Positions 60,804-64,000 of a stretch of 64,000 nucleotides of DNA are shown here, piece by piece. This stretch comes from Takifugu bimaculatus (Eukaryota; Chordata; Actinopteri; Tetraodontiformes; Tetraodontidae). The notes under the pieces are model-generated. The model worked only from the letters and a program-made list of their open reading frames with translations, was not told the origin of the DNA and did no database searches. Each line of letters opens with the position of its first letter. The first letter of the stretch is position 1. A program made the position numbers and the translations under genes. The stretch is from NCBI GenBank assembly GCA_004026145.2, contig CP034992.1, forward strand, positions 5,344,993 through 5,408,992. The letters run 5' to 3'.

Positions 60804-62232
60804 TTTTTGTTGGACCAAAATGTCACGTGTGTCCAGCTGTCCTCGTCCGCCGCTCGCCTGCAGCCTCACGCAGACGTGCGTCTGCCTTCGTGCACTTCCT
60901 GTCCGCTGCCGTGGAGACGGGGAAAACGGGACTTTCAAAACAAGTCTCTCAGGAAGTAAAACAGCTGTCAATTCGCCTTCTTGGTGGCAAAACAAAGCAC
61001 ACACACACACATGCACGCCTCCCTCTGCCCTCTGCAGACTTCTAAGAATCCCTGACAGACTGTGAAGCTGCCATGAGGTAGATCAACCAACAGTGAATAT
61101 GCTAGAACAGTAAATAAACATGCTGTTTTCTAAATGCATCGCCTGAACCGACAGAAGCTGAGCTCGTTCCCTCTTTGCTCAGTTAACTGTGTCTCTAAAT
61201 CGTCCGGATATCCGGCTTATTGTGATGGTTCATGACGATCTCGGTCCGCAACAGCAGAAAACGATGTTCGCATTTAAGCTCGATGGCGTCTGGAAAAGCC
61301 GAGAAAAGAACTGTGGGGGAGGGGGGGGTGATGTCATCAGGCAAATATTGATGTCCAGAAGTCTTTAATTAAACCCAGAATGAGATTAAGACAAATCCAC
61401 CTGCACCTGCTCGCCTTTGCTTTGTATTTGCTAAATCCATCCCGGATAATTATCTGCCGGCATGGAGGACGGTCACGGTCCAACAGACATGTGGATCCGT
61501 CTTTCATGTTGGCGTCCCAGTATTAAACCTACACGCACGACCTCCACAGACACAAATGTTCTCATTATGAGTCGCTCGAGGGCCTCAGAGCAGCAGGCGA
61601 GGGCGCATATTTGCTAAAAACCATCTAAAAGGCCAATCAGAGGCTGCGTCTCACACCGGCTGGGTCGTTCGGCTGCTGCTCCGCTGGCGTTGCCGGGGCT
61701 GCAGCCAAACGGGCCGATCAGCCAGACCCCCGCTGAGCAGAACCTCATCCAAGCCTCCGCCTCGAATCCACGTTAGTGAAGCATCTTCGCCGCAAGGCTC
61801 CCCGCAAATCGCTACGCCGCCGCTGTGAGTGTCGTATTATTATCTCCTCAAGTTATTAATTATTTCCCAATTACCTAAACAAACGTGCTACATTGAGCGC
61901 CTAATTTGCCGGCTACACCGCAGCAGATGGTTCGGCTCGAGCCAGCGAACGTTCAGCAGCTCACACAGAAGCCGTCAGAGGGCAGAGCGCCACGCTCCCG
62001 CAGCCACCGCCCGCGTCGCGGGCCGTAGCCATCCGCGGGCCGACGGCAGGACAGAATTTTTGACGTGAAGTTGGGTGTTTGGCGTGAGTTGGCGTGAAGT
62101 TTTCCCGCGTGTTTGCCGGAGGATACAGCTGTAATTACTGTTTATTGCCCCGAAAACCGTTTTTCTTTGTGTTTATTTTAAGTTTCGGTTGAGTGGAATT
62201 CAATTTGGATTCAGAGGACGTGGATATAGGCT

Positions 62233-62260
62233 GCACACACACACACACACACACACACAG
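62233..62260. repeat. (CA)n microsatellite
   Basis: About thirteen CA units. Confidence 0.95.
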
Positions 62261-62856
62261 AATCCTGCAGAAAGTAGGAGTCAAACTCTTTAAGTTACAT
62301 CTGAAAAGCCTGATGGGAAATCTCTCTCCTAATTATGAAGCATGAATAATTCAGGCAGTGGCGCTCTAATTAGTATTCATCAGTCCTCTGCTGCGATGAC
62401 GGCCTGTCGAGGCACAATGCGGCCACTCACGGGCTGCCAGGGAGGTATGGTGGCCGAGGTAAAGGAACGTGGAGTGTCCCGTCACCGCTGCGGAGGGTGC
62501 GCTCTAACGGTGTTTCCATTTCCTGTCCAGTGTCCAGTGAGTAAGACTGCTTTACCACATGATTTAATGGTGTTGCGGGCCCGTGGTTATTGAATCTCTC
62601 ACTAAGGGGGCAGTAAAACCACTAACGTAGAGTTAAGATGGAAATTATAGCGGGTAAATCACAGAGGTTAGCTCCCAATTACAACCAGCCTTTAATGAAA
62701 CCAAATGATTTTACTCAGTCGCTACGGAAACCTGTTAACGTAGTTTCTCTGGACCTATTATTCCATTACAAACTGTTTACCGTAATAAAAATACTATAAT
62801 AAATAATAAAACAGGCCGATTCTTCTGCCCCTGTGGCCACGTTGCTAGATATGAGA

Positions 62857-62895
62857 ACACACACACACACACACACGTACACACACACACACACA
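62857..62895. repeat. (CA)n microsatellite, interrupted
   Basis: CA units split by one CGTA. Confidence 0.93.
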
Positions 62896-63054
62896 TGCTG
62901 AAAAGAAAGGCTCCTGGGGTCGCAGCGTGTGTGTGTACGTAGCCCCCCGGAGGCTGGCTGAGGTTTTGCAGCATCTTTGTGCTGGTTTTAACCTTGGCTG
63001 GAGGGCTAAACGCACCGGGAATGTTCTGAGAGGACCTTCAGTCACCAGCAGCAG

Positions 63055-63085
63055 TTCACACACACACATACACACACACACGCAC
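63055..63085. repeat. (CA)n microsatellite, interrupted
   Basis: Short CA runs with CATA and CACG interruptions, 70 bases before the (TG)39 tract in the opposite sense. Confidence 0.85.
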
Positions 63086-63153
63086 AGGAGTACTGCCACA
63101 AACACACTATTGATCCACTGTCATACACACTCACACTCCTCAAGCCACCGGCG

Positions 63154-63156
<3 letters not shown>

Positions 63157-63234
<78 letters not shown>
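63157..63234. repeat. (TG)39 microsatellite
   Basis: A perfect 78-base TG run. Cys/Val open frames over it are artefacts. Confidence 0.98.
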
Positions 63235-63235
<1 letters not shown>

Positions 63236-64000
63236 CATCCTCAGATGTGCTATAGCAGGTATTGATGTGTTACTGGGGTCCTGTCTTCTGTCAAGTTTTG
63301 ACTTTTGCATCACGCCTGTTTATTTCCATCCCTCCGTTCTCATTCCGACTGCCTCATTCAGGCTGTAACTTACTGGAATAATGAATAATTCAGGTTGACC
63401 TCATGACAGCTAACCGAGGAAGCACTGATGAGTCGTTTTTTCCCTCTTATTTTATACAAAAAATATGAATTTAGCCTTTTTTTGGCTTTAACTTCAGCTT
63501 TAATTGCTGTGAACATTTCAAGTGACACTAAAGTGAGCTTCAGCGCAGGGAAAAAGAGGCGAGGCAGGGGGAGAATGTGAGGAAATGAAAAGAGGAAAAG
63601 ACTTATGGGAAAATAGATGGATTTAGAGAGAAGGTGGTGTTGGGAGGGGGGGATGTTCCAGTGACTCTGATCTCAATGTATGCTGAATAAATGGCCGTCC
63701 ATTTCCACATCATAAATATCTTCCCGCTAAATGTGCTGAGGTGGGCCCAGGCCCAGCTACCCCTGGGGGAGGGGGGGTTCCAGAAAGGGAGGTGCCGGCT
63801 TCAGAGAGGAAAACTTGGGGCCTCGAGAGAGATGAGGAAGGACATCTTAATCCCCGAAGTCCGCTTCAGGTGGGGCCAAAGGACGGACGGGTGGGGTCAT
63901 TAATCATTTTCATAGGTCCAAAATGAGCGTGTGTGACACGTGCAGAGTGTCCGACCACGCGGGACCAACTGTCTGAACGTCAACAAAAATAGAGGAAAAT

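Larger units (their letters stand above)
55961..64000. other. Downstream flank, no gene recognised
   Basis: About 8 kb after the predicted poly(A) site with no supportable gene on either strand. It holds (CA)n at 56199, 62233, 62857 and 63055, a (GTGTGTGA)n array (57347), a 20-bp tandem duplication (57436), G18 (58681), a LINE fragment (60100-60215), a 73-nt hairpin (60731) and (TG)39 (63157). Several stretches are CpG-rich, for example 61650-62060, but no promoter or first exon can be tied to them. Confidence 0.6.

Overview
This is a vertebrate nuclear window, almost certainly from a ray-finned (teleost) fish. It has long GT-AG introns, many (CA)n/(TG)n, (CT)n and poly(C) tracts, a fish-type tRNA-derived SINE and Tc1-like transposon debris, and no prokaryote-style gene packing. 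Only one protein-coding gene can be supported. It is SUCLG2, the GDP-forming beta subunit of mitochondrial succinate-CoA ligase, on the + strand from the start codon at 12458 to the stop codon at 55524. I assembled eleven coding exons by hand. All introns are GT-AG, every phase is consistent, and the exons join into one 431-residue protein, against 432 in human. The transit-peptide boundary, nucleotide-binding, Mg-binding and substrate-loop positions all fall at the human numbering.

Layout. 1-480: possible LTR-like fragment at the window edge (weak). 1300-2600: a 1.3 kb (CTA/CTG/TTA)n satellite with a 33-bp higher-order period and an internal duplication. 2600-12340: upstream flank with no recognisable gene, holding several microsatellites. 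12340-12457: SUCLG2 proximal promoter with ETS-, E-box- and CRE-like motifs, running into a perfect TISU element (CAAC-ATGGCGGC) at the start codon. 12458-55524: the gene. Exons 3 to 9 sit close together in 32-38 kb, and introns 1 (8.7 kb), 2 (10.7 kb) and 9 (14.3 kb) hold most of the length. Intron 1 carries a SINE and a rearranged Tc1 remnant; intron 9 carries a perfect 16-bp hairpin. 55525 to about 55960: 3'UTR with an ATTAAA signal. 55960-64000: downstream flank with no gene, holding a short LINE reverse-transcriptase fragment, microsatellites and a 73-nt near-perfect hairpin of pre-miRNA size (60731-60803).

The encoded subunit pairs with the SUCLG1 alpha subunit in the mitochondrial matrix. 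The enzyme converts succinyl-CoA + GDP + Pi to succinate + CoA + GTP in the TCA cycle. I see no unknown multi-gene system. The observations most worth testing are the pre-miRNA-like hairpin, the TISU start context, the structured triplet satellite and the intron 9 hairpin. All identifications were made by reading the sequence; no database search was run.
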